Source: Luteococcus sp052116585 (lineage in GTDB: Bacteria > Actinomycetota > Actinomycetes > Propionibacteriales > Propionibacteriaceae). Taken from it: a DNA stretch of 64,000 nucleotides. The stretch covers positions 186,001 to 250,000 of the forward strand of contig NZ_JBQKKT010000001.1 in the NCBI RefSeq assembly GCF_052116585.1, written 5' to 3'. A model generated the notes under the pieces. That model searched no databases. It was given only the letters and a program-made list of their open reading frames with translations, and had not been told where the DNA came from. This document shows positions 54,412-63,600 of this stretch, in pieces. The stretch's first letter is position 1, and every line of letters begins with the position of its first letter. Both the position numbers and the translations under genes were made by a program.

Positions 54412-55668
54412 ATGAGCCTGCCCGACGCACAGGGCCACTTCGACGACTTCGGCGGTCGTTTCGTCCCGGAGGCCCTCCAGGCCGCCCTGAACGAACTGGA
54501 GGCTGCCTTCGTCGACGCGAACAGCGATCCTGCCTTCCACGCCGAGCTCGAGCGGCTGCGCCGAGACTACGCCGGCCGCCCGACCCCGATCTGGCAGGCC
54601 GATCGCTTCGCCGAGCACTGTGCGGCCGAAGGATCGCAGGGCGTGACCATCGTGCTCAAGCGCGAGGACCTGAACCACACCGGCAGCCACAAGGTGAACA
54701 ATGTGCTGGGCCAAGCGCTGCTCACCAAGCGGATGGGCAAGACCCGGGTCATCGCCGAGACGGGTGCCGGGCAGCACGGGGTGGCAACCGCCACCGCAGC
54801 GGCCCTCTTCGGGCTGGAGTGCCGCGTCTACATGGGCAAGGTGGACACGGAGCGTCAGGCGCTCAATGTGGCGCGCATGCAGATGCTGGGCGCCGAGGTG
54901 GTGGCCGTCGAGGCAGGCTCGATGACGCTCAAGGACGCCATGAACGAGGCGATGCGGGACTGGGTCACCAATGTTGACACCACGCACTACCTGATCGGGA
55001 CCGTGGCGGGCCCGGCTCCCTTCCCGAAGATCGTGCGGGAGTACCAGCGGATCATCTCCACCGAGGCTCGGGCCCAGGTTCTGGAGCGCTACGGCAGGCT
55101 GCCCGACGCCGTGGCGGCGTGCGTTGGTGGTGGCTCCAATGCGATGGGAATCTTCGCTGACTTCGTCAATGACCCTGAAGTCTCCCTCTACGGCTTCGAG
55201 GCCGCGGGCGACGGGGTGGACACCGGACGCCATGCTGCCACCATCACCGCTGGCCGGATGGGGGTCATCCACGGCATGCGGACCTATGTCCTGATGAACG
55301 AGGACGGTCAGACGATCGAGTCTCACTCCATTTCGGCCGGCCTGGACTACCCGGGAGTCGGGCCGGAGCATGCTTGGCTGGCACAGACTGGCCGGGCCCA
55401 GTACCTGCCTGTCACGGACGCGGAGGCGATGGATGCCCTCAAGCTGCTGACCCAGACGGAGGGCATCATGCCCGCCATCGAGTCGGCCCATGCCGTGGCC
55501 GGCGCGCGTCGACTGGCGCTCGAGCTGACCAGTCAGGACCCGCAGACCAAGCCGCTGATCGTGATCAACATCTCCGGTCGCGGCGACAAGGACGTCGACA
55601 CCGCGATCAAGTACTTCGGCATCGACGGCAGCGTCGACGACGTGGCCGGACGGATGGAGCAGAAGTGA
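54412..55668 (+). CDS. trpB: Tryptophan synthase beta chain
   Basis: Joins indole and serine. 418 residues. PLP lysine K94 in LNHTGSHKVNNVLG; AETGAGQHGVATA; CVGGGSNAMGIF phosphate loop. ATG 54412 has GGAGAG upstream. 69 bases separate it from trpC. It is the TrpB1 type that pairs with TrpA. Confidence 0.97.
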   Translation: MSLPDAQGHFDDFGGRFVPEALQAALNELEAAFVDANSDPAFHAELERLRRDYAGRPTPIWQADRFAEHCAAEGSQGVTIVLKREDLNHTGSHKVNNVLGQALLTKRMGKTRVIAETGAGQHGVATATAAALFGLECRVYMGKVDTERQALNVARMQMLGAEVVAVEAGSMTLKDAMNEAMRDWVTNVDTTHYLIGTVAGPAPFPKIVREYQRIISTEARAQVLERYGRLPDAVAACVGGGSNAMGIFADFVNDPEVSLYGFEAAGDGVDTGRHAATITAGRMGVIHGMRTYVLMNEDGQTIESHSISAGLDYPGVGPEHAWLAQTGRAQYLPVTDAEAMDALKLLTQTEGIMPAIESAHAVAGARRLALELTSQDPQTKPLIVINISGRGDKDVDTAIKYFGIDGSVDDVAGRMEQK

Positions 55669-56540
55669 GCAGCCGCAACGAGACCGGTTACCCCGGCACG
55701 CCCTTCACCGATGCTGCCCGACTGGGCCGATCGGGACACTGCTTCGCGGCCGCCCGCCAAGAGGGTCGGGCGGCACTGGTGGGCTACCTGCCCGTCGGCT
55801 TCCCCGACCTGGCCGGCAGCGTCGAGGCGATGCGTGCCATCACCGAGGGCACCGACGGACTCGGCGTGGACATGGTGGAGGTGGGCATGCCCTACTCCGA
55901 CCCCATGATGGACGGACTGGTCATCCAGCACGCCACCACTCGTGCCCTGCAGCGCGGAGTGCGCACCAAGGACATCTTCACGGCCGTGGAAGCCGTCGCG
56001 CAGACCGGCAAGCAGGCCACCGTGATGATCTACTGGAACCTGGTGGAGACCTATGGCGTCGACGCCTTCGCCCGTGACCTGTCCGCCGCCGGTGGTGCCG
56101 GACTCATCACGCCGGACCTCACCCCCGACGAAGCCGGGGCCTGGATGACTGCGTCCGACGAGCACGGACTGGACCGGATCTTCCTGGTGGCTCCCTCGTC
56201 CACCGACGAGCGGCTCGCCAACACCCTGGATGCCTGCCGGGGCTGGGTCTACGCCACCAGCGTGATGGGTGTCACCGGCACCCGTACCAGCACCAGCTCT
56301 GCCGCGCCGGAACTGGTGGCTCGGGTGCGCGAGGCCTCGCCACAACTTCCCGTGGGCGTCGGGCTGGGTGTCTCCAATGGTGCGCAGGCCAAGGAGCTGG
56401 CGCAGGTCAGCGACGCCGTGATTGTCGGGTCTGCGCTGGTCAAGTGCCTGATGGCCAATGACGAGGCCGGAACCAGCGACCTCGCGGCCCTGCGACGCCT
56501 GGCCTCCGAACTGGCGCTGGGTGTGCGCGGGCAGGTCTGA
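55665..56540 (+). CDS. trpA: Tryptophan synthase alpha chain
   Basis: Splits indole-3-glycerol phosphate and passes indole to TrpB. 291 residues. Catalytic E72 and D83 in MVEVGMPYSDPMMDG keep the 11-residue spacing of the Salmonella enzyme. GTG overlaps the trpB stop (GTGA). trpD, trpF and trpG are absent from this cluster. Confidence 0.96.
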   Translation: MSSRNETGYPGTPFTDAARLGRSGHCFAAARQEGRAALVGYLPVGFPDLAGSVEAMRAITEGTDGLGVDMVEVGMPYSDPMMDGLVIQHATTRALQRGVRTKDIFTAVEAVAQTGKQATVMIYWNLVETYGVDAFARDLSAAGGAGLITPDLTPDEAGAWMTASDEHGLDRIFLVAPSSTDERLANTLDACRGWVYATSVMGVTGTRTSTSSAAPELVARVREASPQLPVGVGLGVSNGAQAKELAQVSDAVIVGSALVKCLMANDEAGTSDLAALRRLASELALGVRGQV

Positions 56541-56548
56541 ACACTCCC

Positions 56549-57370
56549 ATGCTGGCCCAGCTCTTGATGCCGCTGTCGATTCCCAGCCCGTCGTGGTCGG
56601 GATTCGATCTTGGCCCCCTGCGCATCCATGCCTACGCGCTGTGCATCCTCACCGGCATCGTGCTGGGTTGGCGCTTCGCCCGCGGCCGGTACCAGGCCCG
56701 CGGTGGGGATCCGGAGGCCTTCGAGGACGTCGTGGGAGTGGCCGTCCTCGCGGGCATCATCGGGGCGCGGCTCTATCACGTGGTCACCGACTGGCAGCTC
56801 TACTTCGGCCCCGGCCGTCGGCCGGTGGAGGCCCTGTACATCTGGAATGGCGGTCTGGGGATCTGGGGTGCCGTGGCGGCGGGAGCACTGGCCGCCTGGC
56901 TGGTGTGCCGACGCAAGGGACTGGACTTCGCCACCATGGCCGATGCCGCTGCTCCGGCGCTCCTCCTGGCCCAGGCCATCGGCCGCTTGGGCAACTGGTT
57001 CAACCAGGAACTCTTCGGGCGTCCCACCACCCTGCCCTGGGCACTGGAGATCGACGCGGCACATCGTCCGTCGGGCTTCGAACAGTTCGCCACCTTCCAC
57101 CCGACCTTCGCCTACGAGATGCTCTGGAACCTGGCGGGGGTTGCCATCCTGGTGTGGGCGGAGCGCCGCTTCCGGTTGGGGCACGGGCGGGTCTTCGCCC
57201 TGTATGTCGCCTACTACTGCACCGGTCGGCTGTGGATCGAGCATCTGCGGATCGATCCGGTGAACACCGCGGCGGGATTGCGGCTCAACGAGTACACGTC
57301 GGTGATCGTCTTCCTGTGTGCCGTGGTGGCCTTCGTGCTCCTGGGACGGGCCTCGACCCGTTCGCGCTGA
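56549..57370 (+). CDS. lgt: Prolipoprotein diacylglyceryl transferase
   Basis: Attaches diacylglycerol to the lipobox cysteine of lipoproteins such as the cyclophilin at 19598. 273 residues, seven membrane helices. The Lgt signature is AIGRLGNWFNQELFG, followed by HPTFAYEMLWNL. Starts 8 bases after trpA; ATG 56567 is an alternative. Confidence 0.95.
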   Translation: MLAQLLMPLSIPSPSWSGFDLGPLRIHAYALCILTGIVLGWRFARGRYQARGGDPEAFEDVVGVAVLAGIIGARLYHVVTDWQLYFGPGRRPVEALYIWNGGLGIWGAVAAGALAAWLVCRRKGLDFATMADAAAPALLLAQAIGRLGNWFNQELFGRPTTLPWALEIDAAHRPSGFEQFATFHPTFAYEMLWNLAGVAILVWAERRFRLGHGRVFALYVAYYCTGRLWIEHLRIDPVNTAAGLRLNEYTSVIVFLCAVVAFVLLGRASTRSR

Positions 57371-57538
57371 CAGCAGCATCGCTCGCCACACCAGCTGGGC
57401 GGCAATCGCCTGCGTCCCAGCCCGTGGACCACGCTCTCTTCGGAGCCCGCGGTGTGGCTTCTTTTTCCACGCCAGAAGGGCAAGCGATCCGAGACGTGGA
57501 CGAAATCATTGCGAAACATGACGGAAACAATCTGGGCC

Positions 57539-57585
57539 TAGCGTTTCGCCACGATCGGTGCAGCGAAGCCTTCGGTGCACCGATC
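57539..57585 (+). promoter_or_regulatory. Former gltB promoter and 5' hairpin
   Basis: TAGCGT (57539-57544) would start RNA near 57551. At that point GATCGGTGCA (57553-57562) pairs with TGCACCGATC (57576-57585), and within the loop CGAA and TTCG can extend the structure. The hairpin would sit at the very 5' end of the mRNA, about 40 bases before the gltB start. Confidence 0.5.
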
Positions 57586-57626
57586 TCTGCGTCGGGAAAC
57601 CGACACGTCCAGATCGGAGTACATGC

Positions 57627-58252
57627 ATGGCACGTGACGTCTTCACGCACCGTCGGGCCGCTGGTCTCTACGACCCCGCCCTTGACCATGACGCCTGTGG
57701 CGTTGCCTTTGTCGCCCAGCTGAGCGGCGAGCCGACCCACCAGATCGTCGAACAGGGACTGCAGGCCCTGCGCAATCTCGACCACCGCGGGGCCACCGGG
57801 GCCGACGAGGCGGCCGGTGATGGCGCGGGCATCATGATCCAGGTCCCAGACGCCTTCCTGCGCGCCGCAGTGGACGCCGACCTGCCCGAGGCCGGCGCCT
57901 ATGCCGTCGGCATGGCCTTCCTGCCCACCGATGACGCCGAGCGTGACATGGCTCGGATCTCCATCGAGGAGATTGCTCTGGAGGAGGGTCTCTAGGTCTT
58001 GGCCTGGCGCGACGTGCCGGTGCAGACCGACTCGCTCAGCCCCATCTCGCGCGATGCGATGCCCCACATGGCGCACCTGGTGGTCCAGAGCCGCACGGGG
58101 GAGAGCGGCATCGATCTGGACCGGTTGGCCACTTCACGGCCATCGTTCCCCGGGACCATGCACGCGTCGTGCGAGCCCGGGAGGATGCCCAGCTGGCAGG
58201 ACTCACCGAAGACGAAAGCACCCGACTCATGATGGAGGCAGCTCATGGCTGA
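57627..58252 (+). pseudogene. gltB: Remnant of glutamate synthase large subunit
   Basis: Only the two ends of a gene normally about 4.5 kb long remain. 57627-57992 encodes the GltB N-terminus, with nucleophile Cys24 in DHDACGVAFVAQ. A TAG at 57993-57995 stops it; reading on, the frame still matches GltB (VLAWRDVPVQTD to GIDLDRLA). Near 58125-58135 it jumps to another frame: 58130-58252 encodes the GltB C-terminus (HFTAIVPRDHARVVRAREDA to MMEAAHG) and overlaps the gltD ATG as in intact operons. So about 1,300 codons are deleted, with a frameshift and a nonsense mutation. No functional large subunit can be made. Confidence 0.92.
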
Positions 58253-59750
58253 TCCGCGCGGATTCATCACCAGGCAGCGACAGCTCGCCGAACGTCGCCC
58301 CGTCGAGGAAAGACTGGGTGACTGGCAGGAGGTCTACCCGGGCACACCGGGCCGGGCCCTGCTGCCGATCATCAGCCAGCAGGCGAGCCGCTGCATGGAC
58401 TGTGGCATCCCCTCCTGTCACAACGGATGCCCGCTGGGAAATCTGATCCCGGAGTGGAATGACCTGGTCTGGCGCGACGAGTGGCCCGCCGCCCTGGAAC
58501 GACTGCACGCCACGAACAACTTCCCGGAGTTCACGGGGCGGCTGTGTCCGGCACCGTGCGAGACGGCGTGCGTGGTGGGCATCAGTCGCGAGCCGGTGAC
58601 CATCAAGAATGTCGAAGTTTCCATCATTGACAAGGCATGGGACGACTTGCGCGTCGTGCCCCAGCAGCCCCAGTGGCACTCGCTGAAGACCGTCGCCGTG
58701 GTGGGTTCCGGGCCGGCCGGGCTCGCTGCGGCCCAGCAGCTGACCCGGGCCGGACACACCGTCGTGGTCTATGAGCGGGCCGACGCCATCGGGGGACTGC
58801 TCCGCTACGGCATCCCCGAGTTCAAGATGGAGAAGCGGGTGATCGATCGACGGCTCAAGCAGATGGTGCTGGAGGGGACGGTCTTCAAGACCGACACCCC
58901 CACCGGTCCCGGTGCCGACGAGCAGGGTGGCATCACCGGCGAACAGCTGCTGGAGCGATTCGACGCGGTGGTGTTGACCATCGGGTCGAGGGTGCCGCGG
59001 GCACTGCAGGTGCCGGGGAGTGACCTGGAGGGGATCCACCAGGCCATGGACTACCTCACCCAGGCGACCCAGCGGCTCGCGACGGCCGAGCCTGTCGAGG
59101 CCCGCGAGCCTGCTGAGGGACAGATCCACGCCAAGGGCAAGCACGTCGTGGTGATCGGCGGCGGCGACACCTCCAATGACTGCCTGGGCACCGCCCTGCG
59201 CCAGGGCGCCGCGTCGGTGACACAGCTGGAGATCATGCCGCAGCCGCCGCAGAGCCGGCCGGAGCACCAGCCCTGGCCGACGTATCCGATGATCTACCGG
59301 ATCGCCTCGGCCAACGAGGAGGGCGGCGAGCGACTGTACGCCGTGAACACCTCGGAATTCCTGGGCGAGGACGGCCATGTCACGGGGCTGCGGCTGTCCG
59401 AGGTGCGGTTCGAGGACGGCAAGCTGGTGACCGTCGAGGGCACCGAGCGGGAGCTGAAGGCGGACCTGGTACTGCAGGCGATGGGCTTCCTGCACCCGGA
59501 GGGCGACGGGGTGGTGGCTGAGCTCGGTCTTGAGCTGGACGAGCGTGGCAACATCCGTCGCGGCGACGACTACCAGACCAATGTGCCGGGCCTCTTTGCC
59601 GCCGGTGACTGCGGCCGTGGCCAGTCGTTGATCGTCTGGGCCATCGCCGAGGGTCGCGGTGCGGCCCATGGCGTCGACGCCTTCCTGCGGGGGACGGCGA
59701 GCCGCCTGCCACGGCCCATCGGGCCTCAGGAGCGCCAACTGATGGCGTGA
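58245..59750 (+). CDS. gltD: Glutamate synthase small subunit (NADPH)
   Basis: FAD/Fe-S subunit that passes electrons from NADPH to GltB. 501 residues and intact. N-terminal cluster cysteines are C50, C53, C58 and C62, with a second set in GRLCPAPCETACV; FAD motif VVGSGPAGLAAA; NADPH motif VIGGGDTSNDC; C-terminal GLFAAGDCGRGQSL. Its partner gltB is destroyed next door, so it may be decaying, or serve another partner. Confidence 0.95.
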   Translation: MADPRGFITRQRQLAERRPVEERLGDWQEVYPGTPGRALLPIISQQASRCMDCGIPSCHNGCPLGNLIPEWNDLVWRDEWPAALERLHATNNFPEFTGRLCPAPCETACVVGISREPVTIKNVEVSIIDKAWDDLRVVPQQPQWHSLKTVAVVGSGPAGLAAAQQLTRAGHTVVVYERADAIGGLLRYGIPEFKMEKRVIDRRLKQMVLEGTVFKTDTPTGPGADEQGGITGEQLLERFDAVVLTIGSRVPRALQVPGSDLEGIHQAMDYLTQATQRLATAEPVEAREPAEGQIHAKGKHVVVIGGGDTSNDCLGTALRQGAASVTQLEIMPQPPQSRPEHQPWPTYPMIYRIASANEEGGERLYAVNTSEFLGEDGHVTGLRLSEVRFEDGKLVTVEGTERELKADLVLQAMGFLHPEGDGVVAELGLELDERGNIRRGDDYQTNVPGLFAAGDCGRGQSLIVWAIAEGRGAAHGVDAFLRGTASRLPRPIGPQERQLMA

Positions 59751-59782
59751 GGCAGCAGCTCACCATCACCAGATGAGCCGAG

Positions 59783-59820
59783 GGGTGGTGGGTGCGGTCG
59801 ACGGACTGCACCCACCGCCC
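59783..59820 (+). terminator. Hairpin after gltD
   Basis: GGTGGGTGC (59787-59795) pairs with GCACCCACC (59808-59816), extended by four pairs including one G-U. No T-run. Confidence 0.65.
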
Positions 59821-59875
59821 TCGTATGTCCAGAGGACCAGGACTTTCGTGACATGTCTTGGCCTTGTGCGGCGTC

Positions 59876-59881
59876 TATAGT
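59876..59881 (+). promoter_or_regulatory. -10 of the coiled-coil protein gene
   Basis: TATAGT, one base from the TATAAT consensus, about 60 bases before ATG 59939. The -35 is unclear. Confidence 0.5.
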
Positions 59882-59938
59882 GGCACCTGGCCGTCAGCCC
59901 CCGATGACGCAGTGACAGTTCAATCCTCGGGAGGAATC

Positions 59939-60502
59939 ATGGTGCGGGAACGTTCGAAGCAGCCTGGCTGGGAGGACGTCCTGTTGCCACCCGGCACGCA
60001 GCGTGGCAATGACCCGTCGCCCTACCAACGTCCGGCGCAATCGCCCCGACCCCCGGCCGCCAACCAGCAGGCCCCCCAGGGTCGCCCGGGGCAGGGGCGC
60101 GAGCAGGGGGCGGGACAGAAGAATCGGCCCCAGCAGGCCACGCCCGCCAAGGACGGTGTCCAGGACCGGCCGGCCGAGGGCAGGCGCAAGCCCCAGGACC
60201 ACGTCGTGGTGCCGCGACGGGCACTGGAGGACCAGCTGACCCGCACCCGGATGCAGTTGCTGGAGACGGAGCGACGCGCGGCGGTGGCGGAGGCCGTCGC
60301 CGACGAACGCCAGCGGATGCTCCACCAGACCCAACGCAACCTGGAGCACGCCACCTTGGCGCTTCGGGCGCTCGCCGGGGACCCGTCGGTGCCCCGCGAC
60401 CCCTCCAATGCCTACCTGGTGCAGGTGGAGGCCTCCGTCGAGGAGAAGCCGCGTGCGCTGGAGAGCAGCCGCCGAGCGCTGAGCCGGTTCATCAAGCGGT
60501 GA
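59939..60502 (+). CDS. Conserved actinobacterial protein with Pro/Gln-rich head and coiled coil
   Basis: 187 residues. The first 20 (MVRERSKQPGWEDVLLPPGT) are followed by a disordered Pro/Gln/Arg-rich segment to about 95, a helix or coiled coil (about 100-145, RALEDQLTRTRMQLLETERR) and a basic C-terminus (ALSRFIKR). GGGAGGA lies before the ATG. No enzyme motif; function unknown. It sits between gltD and dnaE on the same strand with its own promoter. Confidence 0.7.
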   Translation: MVRERSKQPGWEDVLLPPGTQRGNDPSPYQRPAQSPRPPAANQQAPQGRPGQGREQGAGQKNRPQQATPAKDGVQDRPAEGRRKPQDHVVVPRRALEDQLTRTRMQLLETERRAAVAEAVADERQRMLHQTQRNLEHATLALRALAGDPSVPRDPSNAYLVQVEASVEEKPRALESSRRALSRFIKR

Positions 60503-60596
60503 GTTCCCGGTCGGGCTGACCGCCGCGCCCTGCGCGGGGCGCGACGAGTCGCAGCCGCTTCCGGTCCGGGTTGGCCGCAGTGTGGGTGGCGCGCGG

Positions 60597-60602
60597 TAGA
60601 TT
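60597..60602 (+). promoter_or_regulatory. -10 of dnaE
   Basis: TAGATT, implying a leader of about 58 bases. The gene has only a weak ribosome site (GAGGG near 60650, rather far). Confidence 0.4.
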
Positions 60603-60666
60603 GGCCGTCACGCAAGACCCCGCAGCTCGTCACCAGCACCACCCCAGAAAGAGGGCGCCCGGTTCC

Positions 60667-63600
60667 ATGGTCGACTCATTCGTCCACCTCCACACCCACA
60701 CCGAGTTCTCGATGCTCGACGGCGCGGCGAAGAATTCCAAGCTCTTTGCCGAGGTCGAGCGCCAGGGAATGCCGGCCGTCGCGATGACCGACCACGGCAA
60801 CATGTTCGGCGCCTACGAGTTCCAGTCGACGGCCAAGAAGCACGACGTGAAGCCGATCATCGGCATCGAGGCCTATGTTGCTCCGTCGACGCGCCACTCA
60901 CGATCGCAGGAGTTCTGGGCCAAGGGTCGTCACGACGGCACGGATGCGTCGGTGGAGGGCGGCAAGGACGTCTCCGGCGGCGGCCGTTACACCCACATGA
61001 CGATGTTGGCCCAGAATGCCACCGGACTGCGCAATCTCTTTCGGCTGAGCTCCCTGGCCAGCTTCGAGGGCTACTACATGAAGCCCCGCATGGACCGCGA
61101 GATCATCAGCCAGTACGCCGAGGGCATCATCGCCACCACGGGATGCCCGTCGGGTGAGGTGCAGACCCGGCTGCGTCTGGGCCAGTTCGACGAGGCCGTC
61201 GCAGCGGCGGCCGCCTACCAGGAGATCTTCGGCAAGGAGAACTACTTCCTGGAGCTGATGGACCACGGCATCGACATCGAGCGCAGCGTGCGTGAGGACC
61301 TGATGCGAGTGGCCAAGAAACTGGACCTTCCGCTGCTGGCCACCAATGACTCGCACTATGTCACGCCGGACCAGGCCGACAGCCACGACGACCTGCTGTG
61401 CGTGGGTGTGGGTCGCAACAAGGACGATCCCAACCGCTTCCGCTTCAACGGCTCCGGCTACTACATCCGCACCTCCGAGGAGATGCGTGAGCTGTTCAAG
61501 GAGATGCCGAGCGCCTGCGACAACACCCTGGCCATCGCGGAGCGGATCGAGAGCTATGAGGACGTCTTCAAGCACGTCGACCGGATGCCCCAGTTCGACG
61601 TCCCCGAGGGCGAGACCCAGGAATCCTGGCTGCGCAAGAAGGTCGAGGAGGGCGTCAAGGTCCGTTACGGCGACGCGGATCGCCCCGACGTGCTGGAACG
61701 CATCGAGACCGAGCTGAAGGTCATCGAGCCGCTGGGCTTCAGCTCCTACTTCCTCGTCGTCTCGGACATCTGCAACAAGGCCCGTGAGATGGGCGTGGCC
61801 GTGGGGCCCGGACGTGGTTCTGCCGCCGGCTCGATGATCGCCTACCTGACCGGCATCATCCAGATCGACCCGCTGGAACACGGGCTGCTCTTCGAGCGAT
61901 TCCTCAACCCCGAGCGCATCAGCCCGCCCGACATCGACCTCGACTTCGACGACCGCAAGCGGGACAAGGTCATCGACTATGTCACCGACAAGTACGGCGA
62001 GGCCTACACCAGCCAGGTCAACACCTTTGGCACCATCAAGGCGAAGGCCGCCGTGAAGGATGCCAATCGCATCCTGGGCTATCCCTTCGGGTTGGGCGAC
62101 AAGATCACCAAGGCGATGCCGCCGGACGTGATGGGCAAGGGAGTGCCGCTCAAGGACCTGTTCAACGAACAGCATCCCCGATATGCGGAAGGCGCCGAAT
62201 TCCGGGAGCTCTACAACACGCAGGCCGACGTGAAGCGCGTCGTCGACACCGGCATGGGCCTGGAGGGCCTGATTCGTGGCACGGGCGTGCACGCCTGCGC
62301 CTTCATCCTGTCCAGCGAGAAGCTGATCGACGTCGTGCCGATGCACAAGCGCGACAAGGACGGCATGATCATCGCCGGCTTCGCCTACCCTCAGCTCGAG
62401 GAAATGGGCCTGATGAAGATGGACTTCCTGGGCCTGCGCAACCTGGGAATCATGGACCACGCCGTCCAGATCATCAAGCAGAACAAGGGCATCGAGGTGG
62501 ACACCGCCAGCCTGGCGCTGGACGACCAGAAGACCTATGACCTGCTGGCCCGCGGCGACACCCTGGGCGTCTTCCAGCTCGACGGCGGTCCGATGCGATC
62601 CCTGCTGCGCCAGATGGGTCCCACCGGCTTCGACGACATCACCGCCGTGCTGGCCCTGTACCGTCCGGGGCCGATGGGCGCCAATGCCCACATCAGCTAT
62701 GCGGAGCGCAAGAACGGGCGTCAGGAGATCATCCCGATCCACCCGGAGCTCAAGGAGGCCCTGGATCCACTGATCGGTGACACCTTCCACCTGATCGTCT
62801 ACCAGGAGCAGATCATGGCCATCGCCCGCGAGCTCGCGGGCTACACCCTGGGTGGCGCCGACCTGCTGCGTCGTGCGATGGGCAAGAAGAAGCCCGAGAT
62901 CCTGGCGAAGGAGTTCACCCACTTCCAGGAGGGCATGCGCGGCAATGGCTACTCCGACGACGCGATCCAGACGCTGTGGGACGTCATGGTGCCCTTCGCC
63001 GGCTATGCCTTCAACAAGTCGCACGCCGCTGGCTACGCGCTGGTCTCCTACTGGACGGCCTGGCTGAAGGCCAACTACCCGGCCGAGTATGGCGCCGCGC
63101 TGCTCACCAGCGTCGGCGACGACAAGGACAAGATGGCGATGTACCTGGGCGACATGCGCGCCCAGCGCATCAAGGTGCTGCCGCCCGACGTGAACACCTC
63201 CGAGCTGGAGTTCACGGCCGTCGGTGAGGACATCCGCTTCGGCCTGGGCGCCATCCGCAATGTGGGTGAGCACGTCGTGGAGGGCATTGTCGCCGCGCGA
63301 CACGAGCACGGTGCCTTCACCGACTTCTACGACTTCCTGGACAAGGTGCCGCTGCAGGTGTGCAACAAGCGGATGATCGAGTCCCTGATCAAGGCCGGTG
63401 CCTTCGACGCACTGGGCCATTCCCGACGTGCACTGATGAGCATCTTCGAGGCTGCAGTGGACCAAGTGCTGGACCTGAAGCGAAATCAGGCCAATGGTCA
63501 GGACGACCTGTTCGGCGACTTCGGGTTGGCTGCCGACGAACCGGAGGTGGAGCAGCACCACGAGACGGTGCCGGACCTGGAGGACTGGGACAAGCGCACC

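Noticed and set aside
57447..57473. Terminator after lgt (T-rich CTTCTTTTTCC)
   Set aside because: The preceding stem has mismatches and no convincing pairing.
57996..58232. Separate small gene after the gltB stop
   Set aside because: Its first 45 codons are GltB sequence in frame with the N-terminal fragment; it is a piece of the pseudogene.
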